From Shewanella atlantica (GTDB taxonomy: Bacteria > Pseudomonadota > Gammaproteobacteria > Enterobacterales > Shewanellaceae), in NCBI RefSeq assembly GCF_003966265.1, contig NZ_RXNV01000002.1, positions 186,001-250,000 of the forward strand: 64,000 nucleotides of DNA. Reading direction: 5' to 3'. The notes under the pieces are model-generated. The model did not search any database, was not told the origin of the DNA, and worked only from the letters and a program-made list of their open reading frames with translations. Every line of letters starts with the position of its first letter. The first letter of the stretch is position 1. The position numbers were made by a program, and so were the translations under genes. Below, one piece after another: positions 9,240 through 23,064 of this stretch.

Positions 9240-10325
9240 ATGAAAAAAATAATAATAATGATCATTTTGGCCTCCGTGGCCTGGTTTGCTTATCAGGAAT
9301 TTTATCCCAATTCCCCCTCCCAAATAAAAAAGGCCAGGCCTATTGCTAATGTTGTTGTCGCTAAAGCTTCTATGGAGCCAGTCAGGGATGAGGTGGAAGC
9401 GCTCGGCACCAGTAAAGCCTATGAGTCAATAACTGTGACCCCTAAAGTTACCGAGGTGGTGACACAAATTAATTTCGAAGATGGTGACAGTGTTGAGAAA
9501 GGGCGTCTGCTCGTCCAGTTACAAGATAGAGAGCAAGTTGCCAGAGTCACGGTAGCAAAGGTACGCGTGAGTGATCATAAGCGAGAATTAGAACGGATCC
9601 GTTCGCTTGTTACCAGCCAGACGATTGCTGAACTGGAAAGAGACAGACTGCAAACATTAATTGATACCGCGAAAGCGGAACTTGTCCAGGCGCAGTCGGC
9701 ATTAAAGGATCGCACCATTACAGCCCCCTTCAAGGGCCGGTTAGGGCTTCGACAAATCAGCGTAGGAAGCCTGGTTTCTCCGGGAACGGCTATCACTACG
9801 TTGGATGATATTTCGATAATTAAGTTGGATTTTTCTGTCCCTGAGCGTTTTTTACAGTCTTTGGCGATAGGTAAAAATGTGGAAGCCACCGCGGTAGCAT
9901 TCCCCGATGAGCTATTTACCGGTCAAGTGGTCTCAATTGATAGCCGCGTTAACCCAACGACTCGAGCCGTGACGGTACGCGCCGAGATCGCTAATGCCAA
10001 ACATCGACTCCTACCCGGGATGCTGATGAAGGTTAAGTTAATCAAGGAGAGCAGAGAAGCCCTAATCTTACCCGAGTCAGCCATTATCCCAATTCAAAAC
10101 AGACATTATGTCTATCTCGTGAATGAAGAAGATGTCGTGACTAAGAAAGAGGTGGAACTTGGACTGAGAAAACGTGGCTGGGTCGAGGTACTTAACGGGG
10201 TCGAACTGGGTCAGCAGGTGGTGATCCGAGGCATCCTCAAGGTAAGACCCGGTGACAAGGTTAAAGTCCAATTTAGTGAGAAGTTTAGTTTTTTAAAAGA
10301 AGCTAAGGTAGGGCCTACCGCATGA
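9240..10325 (+). CDS. RND efflux periplasmic adaptor (HlyD/AcrA family)
   Basis: A 361-residue membrane-fusion protein. An N-terminal hydrophobic anchor (residues 3-18) is followed by the biotinyl-lipoyl-like domain split around a short alpha-hairpin (about residues 60-200, with the ITAPFKGRLGLRQISVGSLV return strand). A beta-barrel and a membrane-proximal domain follow to about residue 345. Such proteins link an inner-membrane RND pump to an outer-membrane channel. The stop overlaps the RND start by four bases (ATGA), so the pair is translationally coupled. No outer-membrane channel gene is adjacent. Confidence 0.92.
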   Translation: MKKIIIMIILASVAWFAYQEFYPNSPSQIKKARPIANVVVAKASMEPVRDEVEALGTSKAYESITVTPKVTEVVTQINFEDGDSVEKGRLLVQLQDREQVARVTVAKVRVSDHKRELERIRSLVTSQTIAELERDRLQTLIDTAKAELVQAQSALKDRTITAPFKGRLGLRQISVGSLVSPGTAITTLDDISIIKLDFSVPERFLQSLAIGKNVEATAVAFPDELFTGQVVSIDSRVNPTTRAVTVRAEIANAKHRLLPGMLMKVKLIKESREALILPESAIIPIQNRHYVYLVNEEDVVTKKEVELGLRKRGWVEVLNGVELGQQVVIRGILKVRPGDKVKVQFSEKFSFLKEAKVGPTA

Positions 10326-13300
10326 TTTTAACTGATCTGTCGGTAAAGCGGCCTGTCTTTGCGTCTGTGATAAGTATTCTGCTTATCGCTTTTGGTCTTG
10401 TCTCCTTCGATAAGCTCCCGTTAAGAGAATATCCCAATATTGATCCACCTGTGGTATCGATTCAAACAAACTACCGTGGTGCCAGTGCATCTGTGGTCGA
10501 AAGTCGTATCACTCAGCTGGTGGAAGACAGGATCAGTGGCGTTGAAGGTATTCGCCATATTAACTCATCGAGTCGTGACGGGCGATCCACAGTTACCTTA
10601 GAGTTTGATGTCGGCAGAGACATAGAAGCCGCCGCTAACGATGTTCGTGACCGTGTCTCCGGTTTGCTCAATAATTTACCCGAGGAGGCTGAGCCACCTG
10701 AGGTACGAAAAGCAAATGGTGGTGATGAAGTCATCATGTGGTTAAATCTGGTGTCTGATCAAATGACGACATTACAGTTGACCGACTATGCACGCCGTTA
10801 CCTGACTGACAGGTTATCTGTCATCGATGGTGTTGCTAATATTCGTATCGGTGGTGGTAAGGTCTATGCGATGCGGGTTTGGATTGACAGGCAGGCACTC
10901 GCGGCGCGGGATCTAACCGTTGCCGATATAGAAAAAGTGCTTCGTTCTGAAAATGTTGAGCTTCCGGCTGGCTCTGTTGAATCAAAGGAGAGACATTTCA
11001 CCGTTCGTGTCGAACGTAGTTTTCGAACCGCTGAAGATTTTGCCAGTCTGGTACTCACCGAAGGGGATGATGGTTACCTGGTAACATTAGGCGATGTCGC
11101 AAGAGTTGAGATTGGCTCGGAAGAGGAGCGCATCACCTTCAGGGGGAATCGCGAAGCGATGATAGGTTTGGGTATTTCCAAACAATCCACTGCCAATACG
11201 CTGGATGTCGCCAGGGCAGCGAATGCGCTAGTCGATAAGATAAACCCGACATTACCTGCCGGTATGGAGATTAAACGTTCATACGACAGTTCAGTCTTCA
11301 TCGAAGCCTCGGTCAAGGAGGTGTATCAAACCCTCTTTATTGCCATGTTCCTGGTGATTGTGGTTATCTATCTTTTCTTAGGTAGCGTACGCGCCATGCT
11401 GATCCCCGCATTAACAGTGCCTGTCTCGTTAACGGCAACTTTTATCGTGTTATACGCTCTGGGTTACACGATTAACTTGCTGACTCTGCTGGCCATGATC
11501 TTGGCCATCGGTATGGTGGTCGATGATGCCATCGTGGTATTGGAGAACATTCATCGCCGTATCGAAGAGGGAGATTCACCACTTAAGGCGGCTTATCTGG
11601 GGGCGAGGGAAGTCGCGTTCGCCGTTGTGGCTACAACGCTGGTGCTTGTTGCGGTATTTATGCCCATCACCTTCTTAGAGGGCGATCTGGGGAAGCTGTT
11701 TAAAGAGTTTGCCGTCGCTATGAGCGCGGCCGTGATCTTCTCGAGTATCGTCGCGCTGACTTTGAGTCCAATGATGTGTTCGAAACTACTTAAACCTGCG
11801 GGAGATGATCCCTGGCTTGTCAGGAAAGTAGATGCTGGGATGAACTATGTATCTGAACAGTATCAAGCCTTGGTTACTAAGCTGATGTGTTATCCGCTGG
11901 TCGTTAGCTCTCTGGTATTGATTGCCCTGGCTTGTAGTGCTTTCTTAGTCAAAGAGGTTCCTCAAGAGTTTGCCCCAAGAGAGGACCGGGGCTCAATGTT
12001 CCTCATCGTTAACGGCCCTCAAGGAGCGAGTTATGAATATATTGAGTCCTATATGGATGAAATTGAAAATCGACTGATGCCTTTAGTCGAGTCCGGTGAG
12101 GTTAAGCGTCTGCTTATCCGCGCGCCGAGAAGTTTCGGTCGTAGTGCCAACTTTTCAAACGGAATGGCCATCATAGTACTCGAAGATTGGGCTCAAAGAA
12201 GGAGTGCATTTGAGATCACCGGTGATATTCGTCGTCGGCTATCCGATCTCGCCGGAGTCAGGGCCTTTCCTGTGATGAGACAAGCCTTTGGTCGTGGTGT
12301 CGGTAAACCGGTGCAATTTGTGCTGGGAGGCCCGAGCTATGAAGAGATTGCAAGGTGGCGGGATATTATCCTTGAGAAGGCTAAAGATAACCCTAAGCTT
12401 GTGGGGTTAGATCATGACTATAAAGAGACTAAGCCACAACTCAGGGTCATTATCGATAAAGACAGGGCTGCCGATCTTGGTGTGTCCATATCCCACATAG
12501 GACGAACATTAGAGTCTATGTTAGGCTCTCGTCTGGTGACAACCTTTATGCGGGATGGTGAAGAGTATGATGTCATCATCGAAGGGAATCGGGATAATCA
12601 AAATACCGCATCTGATCTCGAGAATATCTATGTTCGTTCTGATCGGAATCAGGCGTTGATCCCTCTGTCTAACTTAGTCAGTGTCGAAGAGTTTGCCGAT
12701 GCGAGTCAGCTGAACAGATACAATCGTATGCGCTCTATTACATTGGAAGCAAACTTAGCCGACGGTTACAGTTTGGGAGAAGCGCTGGATTACCTCAACG
12801 AGCTGTCGGCTACTTATCTGCCTGCCGAGGCGGTGATAAGCTATAAGGGACAATCACTCGATTACCAGGAATCTGGCAGCTCGATGTATTTTGTCTTTAT
12901 TCTTGCACTCGGCATCGTCTTCTTGGTGCTGGCGGCGCAATTTGAGAGCTTTATACACCCTATGGTTATCATGTTAACCGTGCCCTTAGCCACACTCGGT
13001 GCCTTGGTCGGCTTATGGTTAACCGGACAAAGCCTGAACATTTACAGCCAGATTGGTATCATCATGTTGGTGGGGCTGGCGGCTAAAAATGGTATCTTGA
13101 TCGTAGAGTTTGCCAACCAGCTCAGGGATAAAGGGCTCGAGTTCGAAAAGGCAATCGTACAGGCGTCGGCGCAAAGGCTACGTCCTATTTTAATGACCGG
13201 GATCACGACTGCTGCCGGTGCCGTACCTCTGGTATTGGCGCAAGGAGCAGGTGCTGAAACCCGATTTGTCATCGGGGTTGTGGTGTTATCGGGGATAGTG

Positions 13301-13417
13301 CTGGCAACAATGTTTACCCTACTTGTGATCCCAGTGGCCTATTCGCTATTTGCACGACATTCAAGCTCACCCGAAGCCGTGGCCCGCGAACTGGCCAAAG
13401 AGTTAGATATTAAGTAA
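10322..13417 (+). CDS. RND efflux pump inner-membrane transporter (AcrB/HAE1 type)
   Basis: A 1031-residue resistance-nodulation-division transporter with twelve predicted membrane helices in the usual 1+5+1+5 arrangement and two large periplasmic loops. The proton-relay aspartate pair is present in MVVDDAIVVLENIHRR in the fourth helix, and GLAAKNGILIVEFANQ lies in the tenth. Family members pump drugs or other amphiphiles out by proton antiport. It is coupled to the upstream adaptor and followed by a strong terminator. The substrate is not predictable from the sequence. Confidence 0.95.
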   Translation: MILTDLSVKRPVFASVISILLIAFGLVSFDKLPLREYPNIDPPVVSIQTNYRGASASVVESRITQLVEDRISGVEGIRHINSSSRDGRSTVTLEFDVGRDIEAAANDVRDRVSGLLNNLPEEAEPPEVRKANGGDEVIMWLNLVSDQMTTLQLTDYARRYLTDRLSVIDGVANIRIGGGKVYAMRVWIDRQALAARDLTVADIEKVLRSENVELPAGSVESKERHFTVRVERSFRTAEDFASLVLTEGDDGYLVTLGDVARVEIGSEEERITFRGNREAMIGLGISKQSTANTLDVARAANALVDKINPTLPAGMEIKRSYDSSVFIEASVKEVYQTLFIAMFLVIVVIYLFLGSVRAMLIPALTVPVSLTATFIVLYALGYTINLLTLLAMILAIGMVVDDAIVVLENIHRRIEEGDSPLKAAYLGAREVAFAVVATTLVLVAVFMPITFLEGDLGKLFKEFAVAMSAAVIFSSIVALTLSPMMCSKLLKPAGDDPWLVRKVDAGMNYVSEQYQALVTKLMCYPLVVSSLVLIALACSAFLVKEVPQEFAPREDRGSMFLIVNGPQGASYEYIESYMDEIENRLMPLVESGEVKRLLIRAPRSFGRSANFSNGMAIIVLEDWAQRRSAFEITGDIRRRLSDLAGVRAFPVMRQAFGRGVGKPVQFVLGGPSYEEIARWRDIILEKAKDNPKLVGLDHDYKETKPQLRVIIDKDRAADLGVSISHIGRTLESMLGSRLVTTFMRDGEEYDVIIEGNRDNQNTASDLENIYVRSDRNQALIPLSNLVSVEEFADASQLNRYNRMRSITLEANLADGYSLGEALDYLNELSATYLPAEAVISYKGQSLDYQESGSSMYFVFILALGIVFLVLAAQFESFIHPMVIMLTVPLATLGALVGLWLTGQSLNIYSQIGIIMLVGLAAKNGILIVEFANQLRDKGLEFEKAIVQASAQRLRPILMTGITTAAGAVPLVLAQGAGAETRFVIGVVVLSGIVLATMFTLLVIPVAYSLFARHSSSPEAVARELAKELDIK

Positions 13418-13445
13418 GTCTTTAGGCTTTAAGCGTGCCGATAGC

Positions 13446-13479
13446 AAAAGGCCTGTCATTGAAACTGACAGGCCTTTTT
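13446..13479 (+). terminator. Terminator of the RND operon
   Basis: AAAAGGCCTGTCA/TGACAGGCCTTTTT, a 13-bp stem with a 7-base loop and T-run, 28 bases after the stop. The palindrome can also act on the convergent LOG-family gene. Confidence 0.92.
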
Positions 13480-13536
13480 AAATAAATAAAAGGTAACTCG
13501 TTAGCCTAACTGAATATCCTGGAAGCTATAAGCCTT

Positions 13537-14220
13537 CTAATTCTCAGGATAATAGACAGTTTTGGCACGCCTGATTTTGAGCATCTTATATTTTCTATGC
13601 TCCACCATAATTGATATTACCTCTTCAATATCATCAGTCAGTGTTAGTAATTCCAGATCTTCCGGTGAGATGAGTCCGTGTTTAAGCGGTTGAGCCGACA
13701 TCCAGTCTAATAGTCCTTGCCAAAAATCTTTTCCAAATAAAACGATAGGTATGGGATAGATTTTATTGGTCTGCAATAAGGTCAGTGCTTCAAAGAACTC
13801 ATCGAAGGTACCAAAACCTCCGGGCATACAGATATATCCCATGGAATGTTTGACAAACATGACTTTTCTGGCAAAAAAATAACGATAATTCAAGGAGATA
13901 TTTTGATATGGATTAGGTGATTGCTCCATTGGGAGATCAATATTCAGTCCAACGGATTTAGCCATACACTCTTTGGCTCCTTTATTACCCGCCTCCATAA
14001 TTCCCGGACCGCCACCTGTGATGGTGGCAAAGCCTTCTTGGGCCAGACGTCTCGAGAGTAGTTCCGCTTTCTCATAGTAGGTGTTGTCCGGAGTGACTCG
14101 GGCAGAGCCAAAAATAGATATGGCAAAGCCAAGATCTGAGAGGGCATCGATGCCTTCGGTGAATTCTGCGATAATCCTGAATAGACGCCATGACTCATCG
14201 CCTTTGAAATCATCAATCAT
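13537..14220 (-). CDS. LOG-family protein (cytokinin riboside phosphoribohydrolase-like)
   Basis: A 227-residue Rossmann-fold protein of the LOG (lysine decarboxylase-like, TIGR00730) family. The signature PGGFGTFDEFFE (about residues 132-143) and the GGGPGIMEAGNKGA nucleotide-binding loop (about residues 68-81) are intact. Members hydrolyse nucleoside 5-prime-monophosphates to a base and ribose 5-phosphate; none is a real lysine decarboxylase. It is a single gene on the minus strand, convergent with the RND operon. Confidence 0.85.
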   Translation of the reverse strand: MIDDFKGDESWRLFRIIAEFTEGIDALSDLGFAISIFGSARVTPDNTYYEKAELLSRRLAQEGFATITGGGPGIMEAGNKGAKECMAKSVGLNIDLPMEQSPNPYQNISLNYRYFFARKVMFVKHSMGYICMPGGFGTFDEFFEALTLLQTNKIYPIPIVLFGKDFWQGLLDWMSAQPLKHGLISPEDLELLTLTDDIEEVISIMVEHRKYKMLKIRRAKTVYYPEN

Positions 14221-14533
14221 AATTTATACTCGATAGCTCATTGTGATAGCACATTGGATAGAACAGCATCATGATGAATAGAGTGTCGACATAATCTAAG
14301 TCTAGGTCAGAGTGATAAAATTAGCAGGATTAACAATCTATTATTTATTTGTCACGGTAAAAGATTTATACCAATTGCACTAAATATCTGACCATTCAGC
14401 GGGATTTGAACAGAAAGTTTGGAAGGAATTGTTAGCCAGGAAGGGGATAAAAAAAAAGCTTACAGCCTGATTCTATAATAAGAATAAGCGATAAGCCTCT
14501 TTCCGTTCTTCTACAGTTGGAGGTTACTTGTCA
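14221..14533. other. Intergenic stretch without recognised gene
   Basis: This 313-base AT-rich stretch upstream of the LOG-family gene holds no convincing reading frame. It contains a TATACCAATTGCACTAAATA segment (about 14369-14388), which may be a remnant of a dispersed repeat, and an A-rich tract at about 14446-14457. Confidence 0.4.
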
Positions 14534-14773
14534 CTATTGATGTTTACCTGACGAGTTAAGCTCTGTATCTTTGTCAGACTTACTGTCGCTGAGTTTTTCA
14601 GCAGTACCGGCCTCATCTTTAGACTCTTGTTTAGGTTTAGATTTTGGCTTAACTTTATGGTCCTTGCCAAATTGAGGCATCTTATATTTGGCACTGTATT
14701 TCAAGACTGCAAGGTTACTTGCAATCACACCAATCACTAAGATGATGATGAGCCAGGTTTCAAGATCTGACAT
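14534..14773 (-). CDS. Small single-pass membrane protein, DUF2897-like
   Basis: A 79-residue protein with one N-terminal membrane helix (about residues 5-25, ETWLIIILVIGVIASNLAVL) and a hydrophilic Lys/Ser/Asp-rich tail. The N-terminal part matches my recollection of the gammaproteobacterial DUF2897 family, of unknown function. The ATG at 14773 is chosen over a GTG two codons upstream because a GAGGAG Shine-Dalgarno lies five bases before it and overlaps the GTG. It is 41 bases after kdsB on the same strand, so it is likely cotranscribed. Confidence 0.65.
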   Translation of the reverse strand: MSDLETWLIIILVIGVIASNLAVLKYSAKYKMPQFGKDHKVKPKSKPKQESKDEAGTAEKLSDSKSDKDTELNSSGKHQ

Positions 14774-14814
14774 CGACACTCCTCAATATGCAAACAATCA
14801 ATATATGAACGCGT

Positions 14815-15552
14815 TTAATCCACCGCTAAACGGGACTCACAGACTCGAATATCTTCAGGAGTATCGACTTCCGGAGAGTCAAAGGCACTGATAGCAACCT
14901 TGATTCTGTGGCCATGCTCGAGCGCTCTGAGTTGCTCGAGTTTTTCTAAATCTTCTAAACGTCCGAGCGGCATTTTAGCAAATGTGGAGACAAAGCTTCT
15001 GGTGTAAGCGTAGACACCTAAGTGTTTGTAAACAGGATAGTCGTTGGTATCTCTGCCGAACGGGATACGTGCACGAGAAAAATAGAGTGCATTAAAATCG
15101 TTATCGAATACCATTTTGACGTGCTTAGGATCGTCGAGTTCACATTTTTCTGTGATCTCAAAGCCTAAGGTTGCCATTCCAAATTCTCCCGGATGACGTT
15201 CAAACAGGCTGATGATCTGTTCGATCGAGATGGGGTCGATTAATGGCTGATCGCCTTGGAGGTTAACCACGAGATCATCATCTTTCAAGCCTAACTGCGT
15301 AATGGCATCTTCGATACGATCTGTACCTGATGCGGCGTCAGGATTCGTCATGACCACTTTCCCACCGAATCCTTCGACAGCATCTTTAATGCGGTCATCA
15401 TCGGTCGCAACGTAGATAGCGGTTAAGCCTTTTGCCAAAGATGCACGTTCATAGACATGCTGGATCATTGGCTTACCGTTAATCGGCGCCAAAGGCTTGC
15501 CAGGGAAACGGCTTGAGCCATAGCGAGCTGGGATTAACAGAGTTACGTTCAT
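14815..15552 (-). CDS. kdsB: 8-amino-3,8-dideoxy-manno-octulosonate cytidylyltransferase
   Basis: A 245-residue CMP-sugar synthetase of the KdsB family. The N-terminal nucleotide-binding signature [16 protein letters not shown] is present, as are the NLQGDQP metal/substrate loop (about residues 97-103) and HLGVYAY. In most bacteria KdsB activates Kdo for lipid A glycosylation. Here it lies just downstream of kdnA and kdnB, so its natural substrate is probably the 8-amino derivative Kdo8N, as shown for Shewanella. A hairpin separates it from kdnB, so it may also have its own promoter. Confidence 0.92.
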   Translation of the reverse strand: MNVTLLIPARYGSSRFPGKPLAPINGKPMIQHVYERASLAKGLTAIYVATDDDRIKDAVEGFGGKVVMTNPDAASGTDRIEDAITQLGLKDDDLVVNLQGDQPLIDPISIEQIISLFERHPGEFGMATLGFEITEKCELDDPKHVKMVFDNDFNALYFSRARIPFGRDTNDYPVYKHLGVYAYTRSFVSTFAKMPLGRLEDLEKLEQLRALEHGHRIKVAISAFDSPEVDTPEDIRVCESRLAVD

Positions 15553-15633
15553 TCGTTATACCTTTGGTTTACTTTTCAACAAGGGTTCTCTAATCGAAAA
15601 GAGTTTACTGATCGACAAGGATATATTTATAGA

Positions 15634-15654
15634 AAAGGGCTCGATTGGAGCCCT
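15634..15654 (-). terminator. Terminator after kdnB
   Basis: AAGGGCTC/GAGCCCTT stem with a 5-base loop, followed on the minus strand by TTTTCTATAAAT. It lies between the kdnB stop and the kdsB start. Confidence 0.65.
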
Positions 15655-15668
15655 TATCACTTTGGAGA

Positions 15669-18052
<2,384 letters not shown>

Positions 18053-18149
18053 TTATAACTGGGATGGGCGGAAAACTGCGATGTTTATTAAGGATTATTT
18101 AGCTTATTTCGACATTTTTTTCTTTGATAGTATAAAGCGTGTACTAAAG

Positions 18150-18177
18150 GCCCTTAAATTTGGGGGAGTTTAAGGGC
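18150..18177 (-). terminator. Terminator-like hairpin downstream of the carbonic anhydrase gene
   Basis: GCCCTTAAA/TTTAAGGGC, a 9-bp perfect stem with a 10-base loop, about 100 bases beyond the carbonic anhydrase stop on the minus strand. The T-tract is weak. Confidence 0.45.
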
Positions 18178-18280
18178 ATTTCATTTTTGATGTTAAAGTG
18201 CCGGCTGTTGAAAATGTTGAGCCTGGGGCGGTATAGGTAATACACGCCCCTATTGGCAATAAGCAAACAACATTAAGTTT

Positions 18281-18895
18281 TTAAGCTTGTGGTTTAAATT
18301 TATCGTTATCGACAGTCACATCGAGATCGGATAGTAGCCCGTTTTCAATACTGTAGATCCAGCCATGAATGGAGACGTTTTCCCCTCTGGCCCAGGCATC
18401 TTGAACTATATTGGTGCTACTGACGTTGCCAACCTGTTCGATGACATTTAGCTCGCAGAGACGATCAAACTTCTCTTCACCATCAAGTTTGTCCAGCTCA
18501 TTACTGTGAAGACGGTGAATATCTCTGATATGGCCAAGCCAGTTGTCTATGAGTCCGAGTCTCTCAGTGCCCATAGAAGCCTTAACGCCACCACAGCCAT
18601 AGTGTCCAACCACCATAATGTGTTTAACTTTCAGAACTTCTACGGCATATTGCAGGACAGATAGGCAGTTCAAGTCTGTGTGGATCACCATGTTGGCTAT
18701 ATTTCTATGAACGAACACTTCACCAGGCATTAAGTCGATGATCTGGTTGGAGGGAACGCGGCTGTCGGAACAACCGATCCATAGGTATTCGGGGTTTTGT
18801 TGAGTCGCGAGCTGTTCAAAAAAATCAGGTTTCTCTTTAACGATACGTTCAGCCCAGCGGCGATTATTCTCAAAAAGGGGAGTTAGTATTTTCAT
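18281..18895 (-). CDS. can: Beta-class carbonic anhydrase
   Basis: A 204-residue zinc enzyme interconverting carbon dioxide and bicarbonate in the cytoplasm. Numbered from the ATG chosen here, the zinc ligands and the dyad residues fall at Cys42, Asp44 (GCSDSR), His98 and Cys101 (GHYGCGG), the same positions as in E. coli Can. The open frame extends 32 codons further upstream, but that extension has no family similarity. It is a single gene preceded by a very AT-rich promoter region. Confidence 0.95.
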   Translation of the reverse strand: MKILTPLFENNRRWAERIVKEKPDFFEQLATQQNPEYLWIGCSDSRVPSNQIIDLMPGEVFVHRNIANMVIHTDLNCLSVLQYAVEVLKVKHIMVVGHYGCGGVKASMGTERLGLIDNWLGHIRDIHRLHSNELDKLDGEEKFDRLCELNVIEQVGNVSSTNIVQDAWARGENVSIHGWIYSIENGLLSDLDVTVDNDKFKPQA

Positions 18896-19206
18896 TTTTC
18901 TCAACAATTCAGTAATTAAGAGTATTCCATATTGCAGATGGATAATAGCATTGAAATACACCTTGGGTGGTCTATTCAGTAAAATACCCAATTAATATTA
19001 ATTAAGTATTAATCTCTTTACTCAGTTGTTAAATAGGTTCTCGCCAGGTTAAGCGTTTAGAGGGGGCGGATCACTGTCACCGACAGCCCATTAGCTGGCT
19101 GAGTCGCAACACATCGTTTTTATAGAATCATTTTTCCGTGTAAATAGATAGCCGATAGAGTGAGTCATCAGTTATGACTCACTCGGATGTTAGCCGTAAG
19201 GTTTGG
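18896..19206. other. Intergenic stretch between can and the alpha/beta hydrolase gene
   Basis: AT-rich sequence around 18950-19020 (ATTAATATTAATTAAG and similar) looks like a promoter region for can. A perfect 11-bp inverted repeat follows near the end of the hydrolase gene. No further gene is seen. Confidence 0.5.
19158..19184 (-). terminator. Hairpin downstream of the alpha/beta hydrolase gene
   Basis: GAGTGAGTCAT/ATGACTCACTC, 11 perfect base pairs with a 5-base loop, 22 bases past the stop on the minus strand. It lacks a clear T-run, so termination is likely but not certain. Confidence 0.55.
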
Positions 19207-20043
19207 CTAAGGCTTGAGATGTTTATTAAGAAAGTTTGAAAGCTGCTCGTTAATAAAATCCGGTTGTTCCAGGCTAGAGATATGTCCTGCATTAGGAATA
19301 TGAATATATTCACTTCCATCGATGGCGTCATGCATCAAGTATCCCTCGAGCACCGGACGGACACTGTCTTCGACACCAGTCATAATCAGACAGGGAAGGG
19401 TGAGTTTTTCTACCTCTTCCATGGTATCTCGTCTGCCGAAGATGATCTTGCCTAATCTAAATAGTGTTTCGACAAGCTCGGGATTTAACTCCGCAAGAGA
19501 TTGTTTAAAGTGAGCAAACAACTCGGGTGTATTTTGAGCTGCATCTTTAGCAAAAAACAACGGGGCGATCTGTTCGATCAAAGGTGCTGGAACACCTTGA
19601 CTGGCTTTAATGATATCGAGCATATTGTAGTACTTGGTGCGCGATACTTCGGGCTCAAAGCCAATAAAGCAGCCCATCATTACGAGTGTGCTTACGCGTG
19701 TCGGTGCTTTTAATGCCAGCTCCGCGCCCCACATACCTCCTACGGATAAGCCAATGACCGAGAACGCCTCTATCTTTAAGTTATCCATGAGGGTGAGCAT
19801 CTGATCGGCAATATGCTGTAGAGAGTGTGTGCTGTCAGGGATCGGGTCTGAATCACCATGACCCCATAGGTCGGGAACAATGCAGCGATAGTGTTTTGAA
19901 AGGTGGGCGAGTTGAGGTGCCCACATCTGTGAATCCCAAAGATAACTATGACCAAATAAAAGTACCGGCCCCTCGCCAATATCTAAATAGCTAAGACGTT
20001 TGTTATCTACTGTTATCTGATTTCGATAGGAAGAAAAGTTCAT
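19207..20043 (-). CDS. Alpha/beta-hydrolase
   Basis: A 278-residue cytoplasmic alpha/beta-hydrolase. The nucleophile elbow GLSVGG places Ser100. Asp226 (TGVEDSVRP) and His254 (NAGHISSLEQP) complete a convincing catalytic triad, and the oxyanion region is LFGHSYLWD near residue 30. It resembles the 3-oxoadipate enol-lactonase/haloperoxidase branch, but with no catabolic neighbours that branch does not identify a substrate. A gap of 46 bases separates it from the M15 peptidase gene upstream on the same strand. Confidence 0.85.
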   Translation of the reverse strand: MNFSSYRNQITVDNKRLSYLDIGEGPVLLFGHSYLWDSQMWAPQLAHLSKHYRCIVPDLWGHGDSDPIPDSTHSLQHIADQMLTLMDNLKIEAFSVIGLSVGGMWGAELALKAPTRVSTLVMMGCFIGFEPEVSRTKYYNMLDIIKASQGVPAPLIEQIAPLFFAKDAAQNTPELFAHFKQSLAELNPELVETLFRLGKIIFGRRDTMEEVEKLTLPCLIMTGVEDSVRPVLEGYLMHDAIDGSEYIHIPNAGHISSLEQPDFINEQLSNFLNKHLKP

Positions 20044-20089
20044 ATTTCCTGCTGTGATAAAGTTTTGATTAATAATAAATTATATTTAA

Positions 20090-22238
<2,149 letters not shown>

Positions 22239-22483
22239 GGTGTTTTCTCCGATTATGGCATATTGAGTACGCCAGGTAGGTGATTGTCGTTAGTCTTATT
22301 CATGCATTGTGTCATTGCCTCATTGATGTCTCAAGTTCTGTTAGCGTGAATAGCTGAACTTTTTTCATGAAGAGATGAAGCGAAGAGTATTTTGTCGGCG
22401 GATAAGCCGCCAGCGATGTAATGAGTAGAAAGTGGAGAATGAAAGCGGTTTATCTGGTTAATAGGAATAAACCGCCACAAGTG

Positions 22484-22993
22484 TCAGAGTTCTACAGAAA
22501 AAATGACATCTTTGCCCGCATCTATGGAGCCCTGGCGTTTATCGAGTGAGCGTATATCTTCCATATTTGCGAGTACCACTGGGGTGAGCAGGCTCTCTAC
22601 CTGCTCTTTTAGGTATGCGAGGTCGAACTCAAGAATAGGCTCACCCACTTTTACGACTTGCCCCTCTTCGGCGAGACGTTTAAATCCATTACCTCGTAAC
22701 TCTACCGTGCCTACACCGAAATGGACAAATAGTTCCAGTCCTTGAGGTGACTCTATGCTAAAGGCATGATTAGTTTCGAATATTTTTCCTATGGTTCCAT
22801 CGATGGGAGCGACGATCTGACTGCCTTTTGGATTGATGGCTAAGCCATCGCCGACAATTTTTTCGGCAAAAACGACATCGGGAACCTTCTCAATGGCGAC
22901 AATTTCGCCTGAAACGGGAGCAAAAACATCAATTCCGCCAACCAGGTTGGTTTGCCCCGACACTAAACGTCTTATACGGCTTAAAAATCCCAT
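22484..22993 (-). CDS. crr: PTS glucose-type EIIA component
   Basis: A 169-residue cytoplasmic EIIA-Glc protein. His91 (ELFVHFGVGT) is the phosphorylated histidine, and His76 (TNHAFSIES) is the catalytic partner, each one residue offset from E. coli. Besides passing phosphate to sugar permeases it regulates adenylate cyclase and permeases in relatives. It is the last gene of the ACT-ptsH-ptsI-crr operon, 71 bases after ptsI. A strong ribosome-binding site is not obvious. Confidence 0.96.
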   Translation of the reverse strand: MGFLSRIRRLVSGQTNLVGGIDVFAPVSGEIVAIEKVPDVVFAEKIVGDGLAINPKGSQIVAPIDGTIGKIFETNHAFSIESPQGLELFVHFGVGTVELRGNGFKRLAEEGQVVKVGEPILEFDLAYLKEQVESLLTPVVLANMEDIRSLDKRQGSIDAGKDVIFSVEL

Positions 22994-23064
22994 TTTTATC
23001 CCCTAGTACAAATACTGCTATTCGTTTTAATTTTTATTCTTACTAGCATACTGAATAATCTTCT

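Noticed and set aside
13537..14220. Lysine decarboxylase
   Set aside because: The PGGxGTxxE motif belongs to the LOG family, for which the decarboxylase name is a known misannotation.
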